The notes below the pieces were generated by a model that was given only the letters and a program-made list of their open reading frames with translations, did not search any database and was not told the origin of the DNA. A DNA stretch of 64,000 bases. It comes from Synechococcus sp. MU1643 (GTDB lineage Bacteria > Cyanobacteriota > Cyanobacteriia > PCC-6307 > Cyanobiaceae). The DNA is taken from contig NZ_VTKY01000003.1 of the NCBI RefSeq assembly GCF_020514095.1, positions 181,531 through 245,530 of the forward strand, read 5' to 3'. Below, piece after piece: positions 27,296 through 37,827 of the stretch. How positions within the stretch are numbered: position 1 is the first letter of the stretch; every line of letters starts with the position of its first letter. Position numbers and translations under genes: made by a program.

Positions 27296-28480
27296 TTACG
27301 GGGCGGCTGAGAGCTGCTCCAAGGCATGCTCACAATCCAGCACTAGGTCGTCACAGGACCAACCGCGCAGCTGTGCGAGCAGCAAGAGGGCTCCGGCCCC
27401 CACCCCTTCTTTCACAAAGCCCCGTTCGTAGTCCCTTAAGGGTTGATGGGTACTGCTGTGAAAACGCACACCACAGGCCAAGACGGACAGTGCGGCAGCC
27501 AGGTGGCTCGCGGTGGCATCCACCAACCCGCCAAAGGGGGACTGACCCGCAGCAGCCGCACCCTCATCAGCGAGCCAGCCGGTGGTGCCGATCAGCACCT
27601 GGGCCGCGAGGTGTTCCCGCTGTGGAGCGGGTAAAGCCTGCATCGCCAAGGCCAGAACAGCCAGCATCTGGCAACCGCCCCCCAGCAACAGCGGTTGTCC
27701 CGCCGAAACCGCACCCACCAAGACCCCTGCGGTAAAGGCCTGAAAAGGGTCACCAACAGCAGCCAGAATTTGCTCGGCCGAAGGATGCGCGCCAAGGGAC
27801 GCTCGCTGCAGCCCTCTGGTAACGAGCTCTTGCTTGAGCTGCTGCGGCGGATGAAGAGCACTACCGCTGATCAGATGGGCAACCTCCACACCGAGGGCCG
27901 TCAACACCGCTTGAGCGGTTGTGGTGCCTCCTGGAACACACTCCGCCACCACCAGGGGGCGTTGCAACCGCTGCCCCAGCAGCTCTCCCTGTCGCCACAA
28001 ATGCTGCACCCGCAGCAAAGGCATCGCCGCACCCGTGGACAAACAGGCTGAGGGCCCTTGATCCAGGGGCTCAATATCCAGGTGGGGAAAATCGGGTTTC
28101 TGGGCCAAGCCGAGGGCCGCCACCTGCGGCGTCAACTTCAAGCGTCGCGCCGCGACGTAACTGAGCAGGGCGGGGGAGACCCCAGCGGGCAGCGGCGGCA
28201 AGGGCCAACGGCGCTGTTCAGCCGGACCACGGATCAGAATCTCCGCATCAGCCAGGGCGGTGTAACGCCGCGAAGCCACGGTGGAGCCAGCGGCAGAGAT
28301 CCCCTCATGCTCCGCCGTTCGTGTGGCCGCCAGAACGAGCAACAGATCCAGCGGTTGCTCGGTGGAGGTCCAGGGACGAAGAACCGCTGCATCCAGAGCG
28401 CTTGCACCGAGACCTCCCAGCTGCTTACAGCCCTCAGGCAACACCGAGGCTTCAGAGGGGATCGAGGGCAATGAGTCCAT
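27296..28480 (-). CDS. CobT-like protein (TIGR00303/UPF0284 family)
   Basis: 394 residues. The C-terminal two thirds resemble nicotinate-nucleotide:dimethylbenzimidazole phosphoribosyltransferase: VVAECVPGGTTTAQAVLTALG, LLLGGGCQMLAVLALA, and the end GVGAGALLLLAQLRGW. The family is conserved in cyanobacteria and some archaea and is thought to relate to cobamide lower-ligand assembly, but the canonical catalytic Glu of CobT is not placed by eye. It overlaps the DUF2232-type gene by 29 bp. Confidence 0.78.
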   Translation of the reverse strand: MDSLPSIPSEASVLPEGCKQLGGLGASALDAAVLRPWTSTEQPLDLLLVLAATRTAEHEGISAAGSTVASRRYTALADAEILIRGPAEQRRWPLPPLPAGVSPALLSYVAARRLKLTPQVAALGLAQKPDFPHLDIEPLDQGPSACLSTGAAMPLLRVQHLWRQGELLGQRLQRPLVVAECVPGGTTTAQAVLTALGVEVAHLISGSALHPPQQLKQELVTRGLQRASLGAHPSAEQILAAVGDPFQAFTAGVLVGAVSAGQPLLLGGGCQMLAVLALAMQALPAPQREHLAAQVLIGTTGWLADEGAAAAGQSPFGGLVDATASHLAAALSVLACGVRFHSSTHQPLRDYERGFVKEGVGAGALLLLAQLRGWSCDDLVLDCEHALEQLSAAP

Positions 28481-29105
28481 GCAGCAGCTTCGGGGGCTCC
28501 GGAATCGGTGATTTCAGGCGGGGAAAGATCCAGTACGCCAGAGCATGAAGGGACAGGACGTAGATGACCTCCTGAACCACCACCAACAGCAGCGCCATCA
28601 ACTGCACCTGGGTGAGATCCGGTGTGATCGGCAGATGAAGCGCCGCAATCAAGCGGTCGAGCAGAGCGGAGCCAGCCCGGGTGATCACCACCCAGAGGTT
28701 TTCTCCCAGCAGCAACGAGAGCACGAGAACTCGGACCAAAAAACCTGCTGTTCCAAGAACGATGCCCCCCGACCAGCTCAGCCACCAGCTGACCCCCCGG
28801 CACCAGCTCCAGCCCAGCCACAGCGACAAAAGCCCGTAGGGAAACAGCAGCAGCGGCCCACGCAAAGGACCCATCAAGGCCGTGAGCAGAAGCACAGAGA
28901 GCAGCAGGCCCTCGGCGCCGGAACGGCTGCCGCGCCGTAACTGCAGCAGGATCAGGGGAAGGGGAAGGGCCAGACGGAAAAGCGCACCACCCACCGGTAA
29001 GTAGTAGAGGGCTAACCAGATCAGCCCCGTCGCGGCAGCGAGATACGCCCCCTCAACCAGCCTCAGAGCCTGCTGGCGGCTCAACCGGGGCGTCGCGTCG
29101 GTCAT
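28452..29105 (-). CDS. DUF2232-type integral membrane protein
   Basis: 217 residues, about six membrane helices, short loops. The pattern (LRLVEGAYLAAATGLIWLALYYLPVGG, GAEGLLLSVLLLTALMGPLRG) matches the DUF2232/YybS-like family found in cyanobacteria. Function unknown. Its ATG overlaps the stop of the upstream lipoprotein gene by 4 bp, and its 3' end overlaps the CobT-like gene, so all three appear co-transcribed from topA onward. Confidence 0.72.
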   Translation of the reverse strand: MTDATPRLSRQQALRLVEGAYLAAATGLIWLALYYLPVGGALFRLALPLPLILLQLRRGSRSGAEGLLLSVLLLTALMGPLRGPLLLFPYGLLSLWLGWSWCRGVSWWLSWSGGIVLGTAGFLVRVLVLSLLLGENLWVVITRAGSALLDRLIAALHLPITPDLTQVQLMALLLVVVQEVIYVLSLHALAYWIFPRLKSPIPEPPKLLHGLIALDPL

Positions 29106-29515
29106 GGTTCGACCCGCTCAATCCGTTCCACAGCGAAGCCAACATCCGCCTCGCGCAAGGCGCGGGTGACGGCTTCCGCAGGAGCGGCAGGGTCGGCTCC
29201 GGCCAAACGGATGGTGATCCGGTAAGGCGCCTGGGGCAGACGTTGGGATGACACCGTCCGCGGTTTTGGCTGCGGCACAGGCTCAGGGGCATTCTCTGCC
29301 TCAGGCCGGAAAACAGGCTCGGCCGCCGGTGCAGAGGGGGGATCAGCAGTGGGACTTGCAACCGTTGGGCTGGTCTTCACAGCCGGGACGGGCGTAGTTA
29401 GCTGCACCGTTCTGTCTTCAGGCACCGCAAAGGATCGCTCCAACTGCTCGGCGACTGGTGTACCGGCACAGGCCTGCAGGAGCCCCACAGGCAGCAGCCA
29501 AAGCAGACGTGCCAT
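29102..29515 (-). CDS. Predicted lipoprotein, hypothetical
   Basis: 137 residues. An N-terminal signal peptide with lipobox LLQAC marks it for Lgt/Lsp processing. A long proline/alanine-rich linker follows, then a small C-terminal domain (APYRITIRLAGADPAAPAEAV). ATG 29,515 overlaps the topA stop (TGATG). No family recognised; cell-envelope location is inferred from the signal. Confidence 0.65.
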   Translation of the reverse strand: MARLLWLLPVGLLQACAGTPVAEQLERSFAVPEDRTVQLTTPVPAVKTSPTVASPTADPPSAPAAEPVFRPEAENAPEPVPQPKPRTVSSQRLPQAPYRITIRLAGADPAAPAEAVTRALREADVGFAVERIERVEP

Positions 29516-32214
29516 CAACTGTCAGCCGGCTTGATCACCCGCACCGCACTGGCCCTAAGCCGACCGGTCTTAGTCGTGGCAGGAGGTTTCTTGGCGGCTG
29601 GTTTTTTGGCAGCTGGCTTCTTCGCCGCCGGTTTTTTAGCGGCAGTTTTACGACCGCCCTTTTTCGATGCTGCCTTGGCGGCAAGCAGTTCCACCGCCTC
29701 CTCAATGGTCACATCGTCAGCACCTTTGCCTTCAGGCAGCGAGGCATTCACCTTGCCCTGTTTGACGTACAGGCCGTAGGGGCCGTCATAGACCTGAATC
29801 GTTTCATCACTGCCCTCCGGCTTACCGAGGTCCTTGAGGGCGGTGCGTCCACCCCGACCCCGCTTGGGCATGGCCAGCAGCTCAAGGGCACGGCTCAGTC
29901 CCACCACCAGAACATCGTCATCCCCCTTTAGGGATCGGTAATCCTTCTCGCCTTTGCCCTTATCCCAGACGACATAGGGGCCAAAGCGGCCCAGCCCCGC
30001 CTGAATGCGCCCTCCATCGTGATGTTCACCGAGAAGCCGCGGCAAGCGGAGCAGTCCGAGGGCATCCTCCAGAGTGAGATCTTCCGGCTTCTGCCCCTTG
30101 GGCAGAGACGCGCGCTTGGGCTTGGGATTCTCATCACTCACCTGACCCCGCTGCACATACGGGCCGTACTGACCGAAGAGCAGGTAGACCAAATCACCCG
30201 TTTCGGGATCCTCACCGATGGCTTCAGGGCCGTCGGCTTTCTGTTTGAGGATCAGTTCGGCCTGCTCTTCATCCAAATCAGCCGGAGTGATCTCCCGGGG
30301 CAAGGTGGCCTTGATCAGCTCTTCCTCACCGTCGTCGCTGACACGTTTGGACTCCAGGTAGGCGCCAAAACGGCCGATACGAACCACGGAGGACAAGCCC
30401 TCCAGATCGATGGTACGGGATGCACCTGGGTCAATGTCCCCTTCCCGCTGCTGCACCTGGGTTTCCAGGCCCTCGTCACCCTTGTAAAAGCCCTCCAGGT
30501 AAGGCAACCACTGCACTCTGCCGTGGGAGATTTCATCGAGGGTGTTCTCCATCCGGGCGGTGAAGCTCGTGTCCACCAGTTCAGGGAAATGCTCCTCGAG
30601 CAGCGCCGTCACGGCAAAGGCGGTGAAGCTGGGGGTAAGGGAGTTACCCACCAGCGTGGCGTAGCCGCGATCAACGATCGTTCCAATGATCGAGGCGTAG
30701 GTCGACGGCCGGCCGATGCCCTCCTTTTCCAGCATCTTCACCAGCGATGCCTCGCTGAACCGTGCCGGCGGCTGGGTCTGATGGCCGAGAGGTTCGACAG
30801 TCTTCGGCTCCGGTGCATCGCCAACGCTCAACGCCGGCAACAACACTTCCTGCCCCTCAAGGGCCGCATCGGGATCATCACTGCCCTCGACGTAGGCGCG
30901 GAAGAAACCGGGGAAGTCGATGCGCTTGCCGCTGGCCCGGAAATTGGCCTCGCCTGAGCTGAGATCAACCGACAGCATGGTGAGCCTGGCTTCGGCCATC
31001 TGACTGGCCACGGTGCGCTTCCAGATCAACTCATAGACCGCCAGATCTCGCCCATCCAGACCAGTCTCACCGGGGGTTCGGAAGCTTTCGCCCGACGGAC
31101 GAATCGCTTCATGGGCCTCCTGGGCATTGCGGGCTTTGGTACTGAACTGCCGCGACCCATTGCTCAGATACTCCTTGCCGTAGAGGCTCTCCACGCAGCT
31201 GCGTGATGCATTTATCGCCTGATCCGACAAGTGAACCGAGTCGGTCCGCATGTAGGTGATGAAACCGCGTTCGTAGAGCCCCTGGGCACAGCGCATGGTT
31301 TCCCGGGCTGAGAGGCGTAGCTTGCGATTGGCCTCCTGTTGGAGGGTACTAGTGGTGAAGGGAGGCACCGGCTTACGCACGGTGGGTTTCTCTTCCACCG
31401 CGTCCACCGTCCAGGCGTTGGATCGCACGGCTTCAGCCAACGCCTTGGCCTCGCTCTCGGTAAGCAGCCGAACGGCACTGCCCGCCTTTAGCCCGCCGGT
31501 GCTCTCGTCAAAGTCGATGCCAGTGGCGATCCGCTGGCCACCCACGTGGGTGAGCTTGGCCTCAAAGGCGCTGCCCGACTGCTCAAGTTGGGCCTTGAGG
31601 TCCCAGTAACTGCCGCTGCGGAAGGCACGCCTGGCCCGTTCCCGTTGGACTAGGAGCCGCACTGCAACGGACTGCACCCGCCCTGCAGAGAGTCCCCAGG
31701 CCACCTTTTTCCAGAGGAGAGGGGACAGGGTGTATCCCACAAGGCGATCCAAAATGCGCCGGGTTTCCTGGGCATGAACCAGCTCCATGTCCAGGTCGCG
31801 GGTCTGGTCAAGTGCCTTGCCGATGGCTTCCTTGGTGATCTCGTGAAACACCATGCGCTTCACCGGCACCTTCGGCGCCAGCAGCTGGAGCAAGTGCCAA
31901 CTGATGCTTTCGCCTTCCCGGTCTTCGTCCGTTGCCAGAAGCAACTGATCAGCACCCTTGAGAGCGTCCTTGAGTTCGCGAACCGTCTTCTTCTTGTCCT
32001 TTGGGACCACGTACAGCGGCTCGAAATCCGCGTCGGTGTTCACGCCGAGATTGGCCCATTTCTGCCCCTTGGCCGATGCCGGAATCTCGCTGGCGTTGTT
32101 AGGGAGGTCGCGGACGTGCCCCATGGAGGCTTCAACTTTGAATCCCTTGGGCAGAAAGCCACGGATGGTTTTGGCCTTCGTGGGGCTTTCAACGATGACG
32201 AGGGTGTGCGCCAC
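29515..32214 (-). CDS. topA: DNA topoisomerase I TopA
   Basis: 899 residues. TOPRIM domain at the start ([35 protein letters not shown] with the metal-binding acidic residues). The active tyrosine lies in [14 protein letters not shown]. Zinc-finger cysteines are absent; instead the C-terminus has three GPYGPYV-type Topo_C repeats, the cyanobacterial form. The last 60 residues are a lysine/alanine repeat tail ([14 protein letters not shown]), histone H1-like, from short tandem DNA repeats near 29,585-29,645. It relaxes negative supercoils. Divergent from ndhB. Confidence 0.96.
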   Translation of the reverse strand: MAHTLVIVESPTKAKTIRGFLPKGFKVEASMGHVRDLPNNASEIPASAKGQKWANLGVNTDADFEPLYVVPKDKKKTVRELKDALKGADQLLLATDEDREGESISWHLLQLLAPKVPVKRMVFHEITKEAIGKALDQTRDLDMELVHAQETRRILDRLVGYTLSPLLWKKVAWGLSAGRVQSVAVRLLVQRERARRAFRSGSYWDLKAQLEQSGSAFEAKLTHVGGQRIATGIDFDESTGGLKAGSAVRLLTESEAKALAEAVRSNAWTVDAVEEKPTVRKPVPPFTTSTLQQEANRKLRLSARETMRCAQGLYERGFITYMRTDSVHLSDQAINASRSCVESLYGKEYLSNGSRQFSTKARNAQEAHEAIRPSGESFRTPGETGLDGRDLAVYELIWKRTVASQMAEARLTMLSVDLSSGEANFRASGKRIDFPGFFRAYVEGSDDPDAALEGQEVLLPALSVGDAPEPKTVEPLGHQTQPPARFSEASLVKMLEKEGIGRPSTYASIIGTIVDRGYATLVGNSLTPSFTAFAVTALLEEHFPELVDTSFTARMENTLDEISHGRVQWLPYLEGFYKGDEGLETQVQQREGDIDPGASRTIDLEGLSSVVRIGRFGAYLESKRVSDDGEEELIKATLPREITPADLDEEQAELILKQKADGPEAIGEDPETGDLVYLLFGQYGPYVQRGQVSDENPKPKRASLPKGQKPEDLTLEDALGLLRLPRLLGEHHDGGRIQAGLGRFGPYVVWDKGKGEKDYRSLKGDDDVLVVGLSRALELLAMPKRGRGGRTALKDLGKPEGSDETIQVYDGPYGLYVKQGKVNASLPEGKGADDVTIEEAVELLAAKAASKKGGRKTAAKKPAAKKPAAKKPAAKKPPATTKTGRLRASAVRVIKPADS

Positions 32215-32325
32215 TAGCGGCAGGTGAACCGTTCCCCTTCTTTATCGCACCGAGCAGCGCTCTGCATGACCGTTGGCGCGTCAAGCGCCGCTACAGTCGC
32301 CGCAGCGCAATGATTCCAGGCTGCC

Positions 32326-33897
32326 ATGCCCGATATGGGTGCATCCATTCTCGCCACCCAGGCCATGGCTGCCCCTGGTGAGCTGCTGAATCTCTCTCTC
32401 AACGCGTCTGCCGTACTGCCCGAAGCAGCAGTGCTGCTGGCGATGATCGCCACCCTCTTAGTGGATCTGGCCGGCGAAAAGGTCGCCACTCGCTGGGTGC
32501 CCCCGATTTGCTACTTCGGCCTGGGGAGCTCCCTGGTTCTGCTAGCCCTGCAGTGGAATGCACCCCTGGAGCCCTCCTTCCTCGGGGCCTTTCTCGCCGA
32601 CAACCTGGCAGTGGCCTTCAGGGCTGTGATTGCCCTGTCCACTCTTCTTTCGCTACTGATCAGCTGGCGTTATGCCGAGAAGAGCGGCACGCCTGTTGGC
32701 GAGTACGCAGCCATCCTTCTCGCCGCCACCCTCGGCGCCATGCTTCTTTGCGGGGCAACGGATCTTGTGAGTGTGTTCATTTCGCTAGAAACGCTATCCG
32801 TCGCCAGTTATCTGCTGTCGGGCTACATGAAGCGGGATGCCCGCAGTTCGGAAGCAGCACTCAAATATCTACTTGTGGGATCGGCAGCTGCTGCTGTTTT
32901 CCTCTATGGGTCTTCCCTTCTCTACGGCCTGAGCGGCAGTACCAGCCTTGACACCATCGGCCTAGCCCTGCAGACCAGCTCCACACCGCTGGCCGCTTTG
33001 GCCCTGGTATTTGTCTTGGCCACCGTTGCATTCAAGATCGCTGCCGTTCCTTTCCACCAGTGGACGCCTGACGTCTACGAAGGCTCACCAACCCCTGTGG
33101 TGGCGTTCCTCTCCGTGGGTTCTAAAGCAGCCGGTTTCGCCTTGGCTCTTCGCATCCTGGTGGGTTGCTTCGGTGCCTTTGACGATCAATGGAAATTACT
33201 TTTCACCGTTCTGGCGGTATTGAGCATGACCTTGGGCAACGTTGTTGCCCTCGCACAGACCTCGATGAAGCGGATGCTGGCCTACAGCTCGATCGGCCAG
33301 GCCGGCTTCGTGATGATCGGCATGGTCTGCGGCACCGAGGACGGTTTTGCAGCCATGATTTTGTACTTGGCGGCCTACCTGTTCATGAACCTTGGGGCCT
33401 TCGCCTGCATCATCCTCTTCTCGATCCGCACTGGAAGTGACCGAATCTCCGATTACGCCGGGCTTTACCAAAAGGATCCCCTGATCACCCTCGGCCTGAG
33501 TCTTTGCCTGCTTTCCCTGGGTGGGATTCCCCCAATGCTGGGGTTCTTTGGAAAGATCTATCTGTTCTTTGCCGGTTGGGCGAACCACCAGTACCTGCTG
33601 GTGGTGGTTGGCTTGGTCACCTCTGTTATCTCTATCTACTACTACATCTCAGTCATCAAGATGATGGTGGTGAAGGAGCCCCAAGAGGCCTCCGATGTGG
33701 TCAAGGCCTATCCCGACGTGAACTGGTCGTTGATGGGGATGCAGCCTCTACGGGTTGCCCTAATTGGATGTGTGGCCATTACAGCCGTTGGCGGAATCCT
33801 CTCTAATCCCCTCTTCCAGTGGGCCAACACCGCTGTTGCAGGAACTCCATTGCTTCAACAGGCCATCGCCCTCTCCAGCCTGAAGGGCCTTGGCTGA
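32326..33897 (+). CDS. ndhB: NAD(P)H-quinone oxidoreductase subunit 2 NdhB
   Basis: 523 residues, about fourteen membrane helices. Subunit 2 of the NDH-1 complex, used in respiration, cyclic electron flow and CO2 uptake in thylakoid membranes. Contains the antiporter-like core [30 protein letters not shown] with proton-channel Lys, and [23 protein letters not shown] at 32,326; ATG 32,335 is an alternative. The ABC ATPase starts on TTG within its last codons. Confidence 0.95.
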   Translation: MPDMGASILATQAMAAPGELLNLSLNASAVLPEAAVLLAMIATLLVDLAGEKVATRWVPPICYFGLGSSLVLLALQWNAPLEPSFLGAFLADNLAVAFRAVIALSTLLSLLISWRYAEKSGTPVGEYAAILLAATLGAMLLCGATDLVSVFISLETLSVASYLLSGYMKRDARSSEAALKYLLVGSAAAAVFLYGSSLLYGLSGSTSLDTIGLALQTSSTPLAALALVFVLATVAFKIAAVPFHQWTPDVYEGSPTPVVAFLSVGSKAAGFALALRILVGCFGAFDDQWKLLFTVLAVLSMTLGNVVALAQTSMKRMLAYSSIGQAGFVMIGMVCGTEDGFAAMILYLAAYLFMNLGAFACIILFSIRTGSDRISDYAGLYQKDPLITLGLSLCLLSLGGIPPMLGFFGKIYLFFAGWANHQYLLVVVGLVTSVISIYYYISVIKMMVVKEPQEASDVVKAYPDVNWSLMGMQPLRVALIGCVAITAVGGILSNPLFQWANTAVAGTPLLQQAIALSSLKGLG

Positions 33898-34588
33898 GCC
33901 TGCGCGACCGCCTGTTGCTGAGCTCCGGGGTATCAGCAAGATCTACGGATCAGGTGATCTAGAAGTTAAAGCCCTTGATCAACTGAATCTCACCGTCCGG
34001 GAGGGGGATTACTTGGCGGTGATGGGTGCCAGCGGCTCCGGCAAGAGCACAGCAATGAACATCCTTGGCTGCCTCGACCGGCCCACCAGTGGGACCTACC
34101 GGCTCAATGGCATGGCCGTTGAACAGTTTGAGGACGATGCGCTAGCCGACGTTCGCAACGGCTCGCTCGGGTTTGTCTTTCAGCAGTTCCATCTGCTCGG
34201 CCACGCCAGCGCTATAGAGAATGTGATGCTCCCGATGATTTATGCGGGGGTGCCCAGGGACGAACGGATCGAGCGTGCCCAATCGGCCCTGCGCCGCGTT
34301 GGTCTGGCGCAGCGTCTGGAGAACAAGCCCAATCAGCTCTCGGGAGGACAGCAACAACGAGTTGCCATTGCCCGGGCCATCATCAACCGCCCCAGCCTGC
34401 TGCTGGCGGACGAACCCACAGGGGCGCTGGACTCCAGCACTACCGCCGAGGTGCTGGAACTGTTCGATGAACTCCACCAACAAGGCATCACCCTGGTGAT
34501 GGTGACCCATGAGGACGATGTAGCAGCCCGAGCACAACGAATTGCTCGCTTCCAGGATGGTCGGGCTCTCACAGGATGCCCACAATAA
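33890..34588 (+). CDS. ABC transporter ATP-binding protein (LolD/MacB type)
   Basis: 232 residues. Walker [11 protein letters not shown]-loop FQQFHLL, signature LSGGQQQR, Walker [13 protein letters not shown] and H-loop VMVTHE are intact. The profile is the MacB/LolD/DevA family, which drives efflux or lipoprotein release with a separate membrane subunit; none lies in the window. TTG start overlaps the ndhB stop by 8 bp, so expression is probably coupled. Confidence 0.9.
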   Translation: MAEPARPPVAELRGISKIYGSGDLEVKALDQLNLTVREGDYLAVMGASGSGKSTAMNILGCLDRPTSGTYRLNGMAVEQFEDDALADVRNGSLGFVFQQFHLLGHASAIENVMLPMIYAGVPRDERIERAQSALRRVGLAQRLENKPNQLSGGQQQRVAIARAIINRPSLLLADEPTGALDSSTTAEVLELFDELHQQGITLVMVTHEDDVAARAQRIARFQDGRALTGCPQ

Positions 34589-34654
34589 TTCCAGTATCCC
34601 TGCACTAATGGAGGAGACGGCTGCGCAGAGAAACCCTATGGATGGGCCACCAAC

Positions 34655-35380
34655 TCAGGGCCAGCGGCGCCAGGTTTCGGTCCTTGAACCCTGACGCAAA
34701 CGAAGTCCTCCATCGCGTTCCAGGCCAGCAATCCTCCAGATCTGACCATCTTCAGGATGGACGAGCTGATCTGACCAGAGCCGGGCCTGAACGCCATCGA
34801 GGCACCAGGCCCCATCGCCTCCGACGCCGTAACAGTGATCGAAGGCCAGCAAAACCTCCGCCGTCCACCTGATCGGATCCGCAGCCTGCTGCCCTTCCAG
34901 CCTTCGCAGGGCAATGGCATGACCAGGAACCGAATTCCGCACATTCAGGCCCAGGCCGATGCGCAGCAAACGCAGCTGGGAGCCCCGCTGCACCACCCCA
35001 GGCAGAAGGCCCGCCAATTTGCGACCGTTCACGAGCAGGTCATTGGGCCATTTGATCTGCACCGAAAGGCCCTTCTGCTCAAGCCGTTGCACCACCGAGA
35101 GGGCCAGCGCCAAGCCAAGCAAGCCTGCCTGACCGGACCCATGGCTCTGCCAGGGCAATGCAGCACTAATCCAGACACCACCTGGCGGAGAAACCCAGGC
35201 GCGCCTCCATTGACCGACTCCCCGTCGCTGGTGGGTAGCAATGACGGCGCGAGGCCCCATCAACGAGGGCTGATCGCGCAACCAGGTCCCCAGCAGCTCC
35301 TCCGTGCTGCTGCACACAGGCACGTGCCAGATGGTCCAGTGGCGTGCCGAGGCACCTGCGAGGCGGCGATACGTCGCCAT
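34655..35380 (-). CDS. birA: Biotin-[acetyl-CoA-carboxylase] ligase BirA, short form
   Basis: 241 residues, a single-domain ligase without the N-terminal HTH repressor domain. Recognised by HQRRGVGQWRRAWVSPPGGVW (the biotinyl-AMP loop, usually GRGRxGRxW), IKWPNDLLVNGRKLAGLL with the catalytic Lys, and IGLGLNVRN. It biotinylates AccB. The ATG at 35,380 gives the family start; the frame upstream overlaps nothing conserved. Weakly conserved glycine/arginine loop for the family, but typical of marine Synechococcus. Confidence 0.85.
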   Translation of the reverse strand: MATYRRLAGASARHWTIWHVPVCSSTEELLGTWLRDQPSLMGPRAVIATHQRRGVGQWRRAWVSPPGGVWISAALPWQSHGSGQAGLLGLALALSVVQRLEQKGLSVQIKWPNDLLVNGRKLAGLLPGVVQRGSQLRLLRIGLGLNVRNSVPGHAIALRRLEGQQAADPIRWTAEVLLAFDHCYGVGGDGAWCLDGVQARLWSDQLVHPEDGQIWRIAGLERDGGLRLRQGSRTETWRRWP

Positions 35381-35429
35381 CAACCGGCCACCACCATGGT
35401 GTGGGCATCGATGTCGCGGCATGCGTGGA

Positions 35430-36620
35430 TCAATCATCCATCGCATCCGCGAGACGCGATGCAGCGTCCACCAACTCACTCACCGGCCGCACCAGCGCCA
35501 TGCGCAGCCACTGGCGACCGCCGCCACCAAACCCAGACCCAGGGGTCAAGGCGACACCACTGCGCTGAAGCAGTTCCCTCGCTGCATCTTCATCACTCCA
35601 ACCCCGATGCTTGACCACATCAGGCAAAGGGAACCACAGGTACATTGCCATCTCTGGACAGGGAACTGACCAACCGCGTGCCCTGAGGGTTTCGACCACA
35701 CGATCCCGTCGTTCGCGATAGATCGGATGCAGTTGCCGCGGCCAATCGGGGAAGCGTTGCAAGGCCTGGATCGCACCCTGCTGCAGGGCGAGGCTCTGGT
35801 TGAAATCAATGACGGCTTTGGTGCGACGCAGTGCCTCAATCAGGGGTGCTGCACCAACCGCGAAACCGAGCCTGAACCCCCCAAGGCACCAGCCCTTCGA
35901 GAGGGAGAAGAATTCGATTCCGCACTGCCTCCAGTTCGGAGTCTGCAAAAGCGAAGGAGGCTCTCCATCCAGGGCGAGATCCACATAGGGATTGTCGTGA
36001 GCGATCACCACATCGTGCCGAGCCGCGATCACCGTGATGCGATTGAGATCCTCCTGATCCCCCACTCGGGCTGAAGGGTTGTGGGGATACCCAAAAACGA
36101 AAAGCTTCAGTTGCTCCCAAAGCTGGGGGCTGATGATCGACAGATCCGGCCGCCAGTCGTTTTCAGGGGAGAGGGCCAAGGCCTTGGTCCGGGCTCCCGC
36201 CAGGTGCAACCCACCGGTATGGGACGGATAACAGGGATCCAGATGCAGGGCAGCGTCACCGGGATCAAGCACCGCCAGCGGCAGATGGGCGGTTCCTTCC
36301 TGGGATCCCACCAACAACTGGACTTCATGATCAGGATCCACCGCAACGTCGAAGCGATGTCGACACCAGTCCGCGATGGCGGCATGGAAAGGCCTTAATC
36401 CGGCTTGAAGGCAATAGGAGCTGCTGTTGGACTCCATGACCGCTGAGGCCATGGTGTCCAACAACGCCTTGGGTGGCCGAAGATCAGACGATCCGATGGA
36501 GAGATCCACCAGATCCGAACGTACCGAAGAAGACGCCTCGAGCCGATAAGCGTGCTTTGCAGCATCAACACGGGCAAAAACAGCGCTGCCCAGCGAGGCC
36601 AGTCGCTTAGAGGTTGGCAT
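35430..36620 (-). CDS. Pyridoxal-phosphate aminotransferase, class I
   Basis: 396 residues. Fold type I: VGSQEGTAHL near the PLP phosphate, FVFGYPHNPSARVG (Asn/Pro), VIAHDNPYVDLAL (Asp for the pyridine nitrogen), and the Schiff-base box FFSLSKGWCLGGFRLGFAVG. Overall it resembles aspartate or LL-diaminopimelate aminotransferases (AspC/DapL); amino-donor specificity cannot be fixed by eye. ATG 36,620 overlaps the trxA stop region by 14 bp. birA follows after 49 bp. Confidence 0.85.
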   Translation of the reverse strand: MPTSKRLASLGSAVFARVDAAKHAYRLEASSSVRSDLVDLSIGSSDLRPPKALLDTMASAVMESNSSSYCLQAGLRPFHAAIADWCRHRFDVAVDPDHEVQLLVGSQEGTAHLPLAVLDPGDAALHLDPCYPSHTGGLHLAGARTKALALSPENDWRPDLSIISPQLWEQLKLFVFGYPHNPSARVGDQEDLNRITVIAARHDVVIAHDNPYVDLALDGEPPSLLQTPNWRQCGIEFFSLSKGWCLGGFRLGFAVGAAPLIEALRRTKAVIDFNQSLALQQGAIQALQRFPDWPRQLHPIYRERRDRVVETLRARGWSVPCPEMAMYLWFPLPDVVKHRGWSDEDAARELLQRSGVALTPGSGFGGGGRQWLRMALVRPVSELVDAASRLADAMDD

Positions 36621-36942
36621 CCAAGAAGGACTGCAGCTGCGGTTTGGCGATGGCACCTTCATGCCTCGCCACCACTTCACCGTTGCGGAAGAGGATCAGC
36701 GTGGGTATGCCCTGAACCTGATAAGCGTCACGGGTCTGGGGATTGGCGTCCACCTCGAGCTTGCCGACGCTGACGCGATCGCCGTAGTCGCTTGCGACCC
36801 AATCCATTAATGGAGCGATCAGTCGGCAGGGGCCGCACCAGGCAGCCCAGAAATCGATCAGGACCGTGCCGGAAGCCTTGAGGACTTCACGTTCAAAACC
36901 AGCATCGGTGAAATCGGCAACAGCTCCAGCCAAAGCACTCAA
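36607..36942 (-). CDS. trxA: Thioredoxin
   Basis: 111 residues, a single thioredoxin fold. The redox box is WAAWCGPCR with C36 and C39; the cis-proline is in VQGIPTLILFRNG. No signal peptide, so cytoplasmic. It reduces Calvin-cycle and biosynthetic enzymes. First gene of a pair with the aminotransferase (14-bp overlap). It is a secondary thioredoxin by context, as the trxA of picocyanobacteria usually lies beside guaB. Confidence 0.92.
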   Translation of the reverse strand: MSALAGAVADFTDAGFEREVLKASGTVLIDFWAAWCGPCRLIAPLMDWVASDYGDRVSVGKLEVDANPQTRDAYQVQGIPTLILFRNGEVVARHEGAIAKPQLQSFLDANL

Positions 36943-36989
36943 ATGACTGAACTGATCTTATGGAAAGCCGGACGACTTTCCTGGGTTGA

Positions 36990-37763
36990 TCAGAGCTTGT
37001 CGATGGATCGCTTCAAGTCTTCGAGTTCGGCATCCACCTCTTCCACCTGCACGGGCTTCACGGCCTCGGCCTCATCGGAGGCGGGGAGCGCAACGGCTTC
37101 CGGGCCTCTCTTCAGCTGAGCGCGCAACGCCTCGAGATCATTGTCAACGCCGCCACCGCTTTCCAAAGCCGCGAACTGACTCTCCAGATCAGATCCAGCC
37201 AGCTCAGCCGCGGCCTGACCGGTGGCCTCCAGGGCCTCCACCTTTTCCTCCATCCGCTCGAAGGCCGCCATGGCGGAATCGGTGCCGATACTGCCGACGG
37301 CGCTTTGCAACTGCTGCTGGGCCTTGGCTGCCTGTGCTCGAGCCTTGAGCATGTCCTTTTTGGTCTTGGCCTCGGCGATCTTTCCTTCAAGGGCAACCAG
37401 ACTCTTCTTGAGCGATTCCACCTGGCCGTCTTGGGCCTGAACCTGGGCTGTCAGCGAGGTCGCCGTCTCCTGGAACGTCTTGCGCCGGGTCAAAGCTTCC
37501 CTAGCCAGCGATTCCTCACCCTTTTTCAGAGCCAGCTCGGCACGCTCGTACCAGGTCTTGGATTGAGCTGCAGCCTGTTCAGCCTGGCTGCTCAGACGCT
37601 TCTGACTAGCGATCGCCAGGGCGACGGCCTGACGCAACTTGACCAGATCCGCCTGCATATCGGCGACCGATTGGTCGAGGATCTTGGCGGGGTCCTCCAT
37701 GCTGCTGACAGCAGCGTTGGCGTTGGCACGAACCAGCCTGCTCAGCCGATCAAAGAAACCCAT
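36990..37763 (-). CDS. PspA/IM30 (Vipp1) family membrane-remodelling protein
   Basis: 257 residues, nearly all helical coiled coil. MGFFDRLSRLVRANANAAVSS is the amphipathic helix alpha-0 that binds membranes; VADMQADLVKLRQAVALAIA follows. In cyanobacteria this ESCRT-III-like family maintains thylakoid membranes. The C-terminal extension after residue 215 is acidic and could correspond to the Vipp1 tail, but I cannot decide between PspA and Vipp1 by eye. Confidence 0.9.
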   Translation of the reverse strand: MGFFDRLSRLVRANANAAVSSMEDPAKILDQSVADMQADLVKLRQAVALAIASQKRLSSQAEQAAAQSKTWYERAELALKKGEESLAREALTRRKTFQETATSLTAQVQAQDGQVESLKKSLVALEGKIAEAKTKKDMLKARAQAAKAQQQLQSAVGSIGTDSAMAAFERMEEKVEALEATGQAAAELAGSDLESQFAALESGGGVDNDLEALRAQLKRGPEAVALPASDEAEAVKPVQVEEVDAELEDLKRSIDKL

Positions 37764-37827
37764 GACTTGGCCCTAGACGCGCTGAGATTAGCGAGGTTCC
37801 CGCAATGGTTCTGCCTAGAGTTAGACC

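Noticed and set aside
30019..30957. 312-codon plus-strand frame inside topA
   Set aside because: Shadow of the TopA coding strand with no recognisable motif.
36943..36989. Yfr1 small RNA beside trxA
   Set aside because: The core ACTCCTCACAC is absent, and this trxA is not next to guaB.
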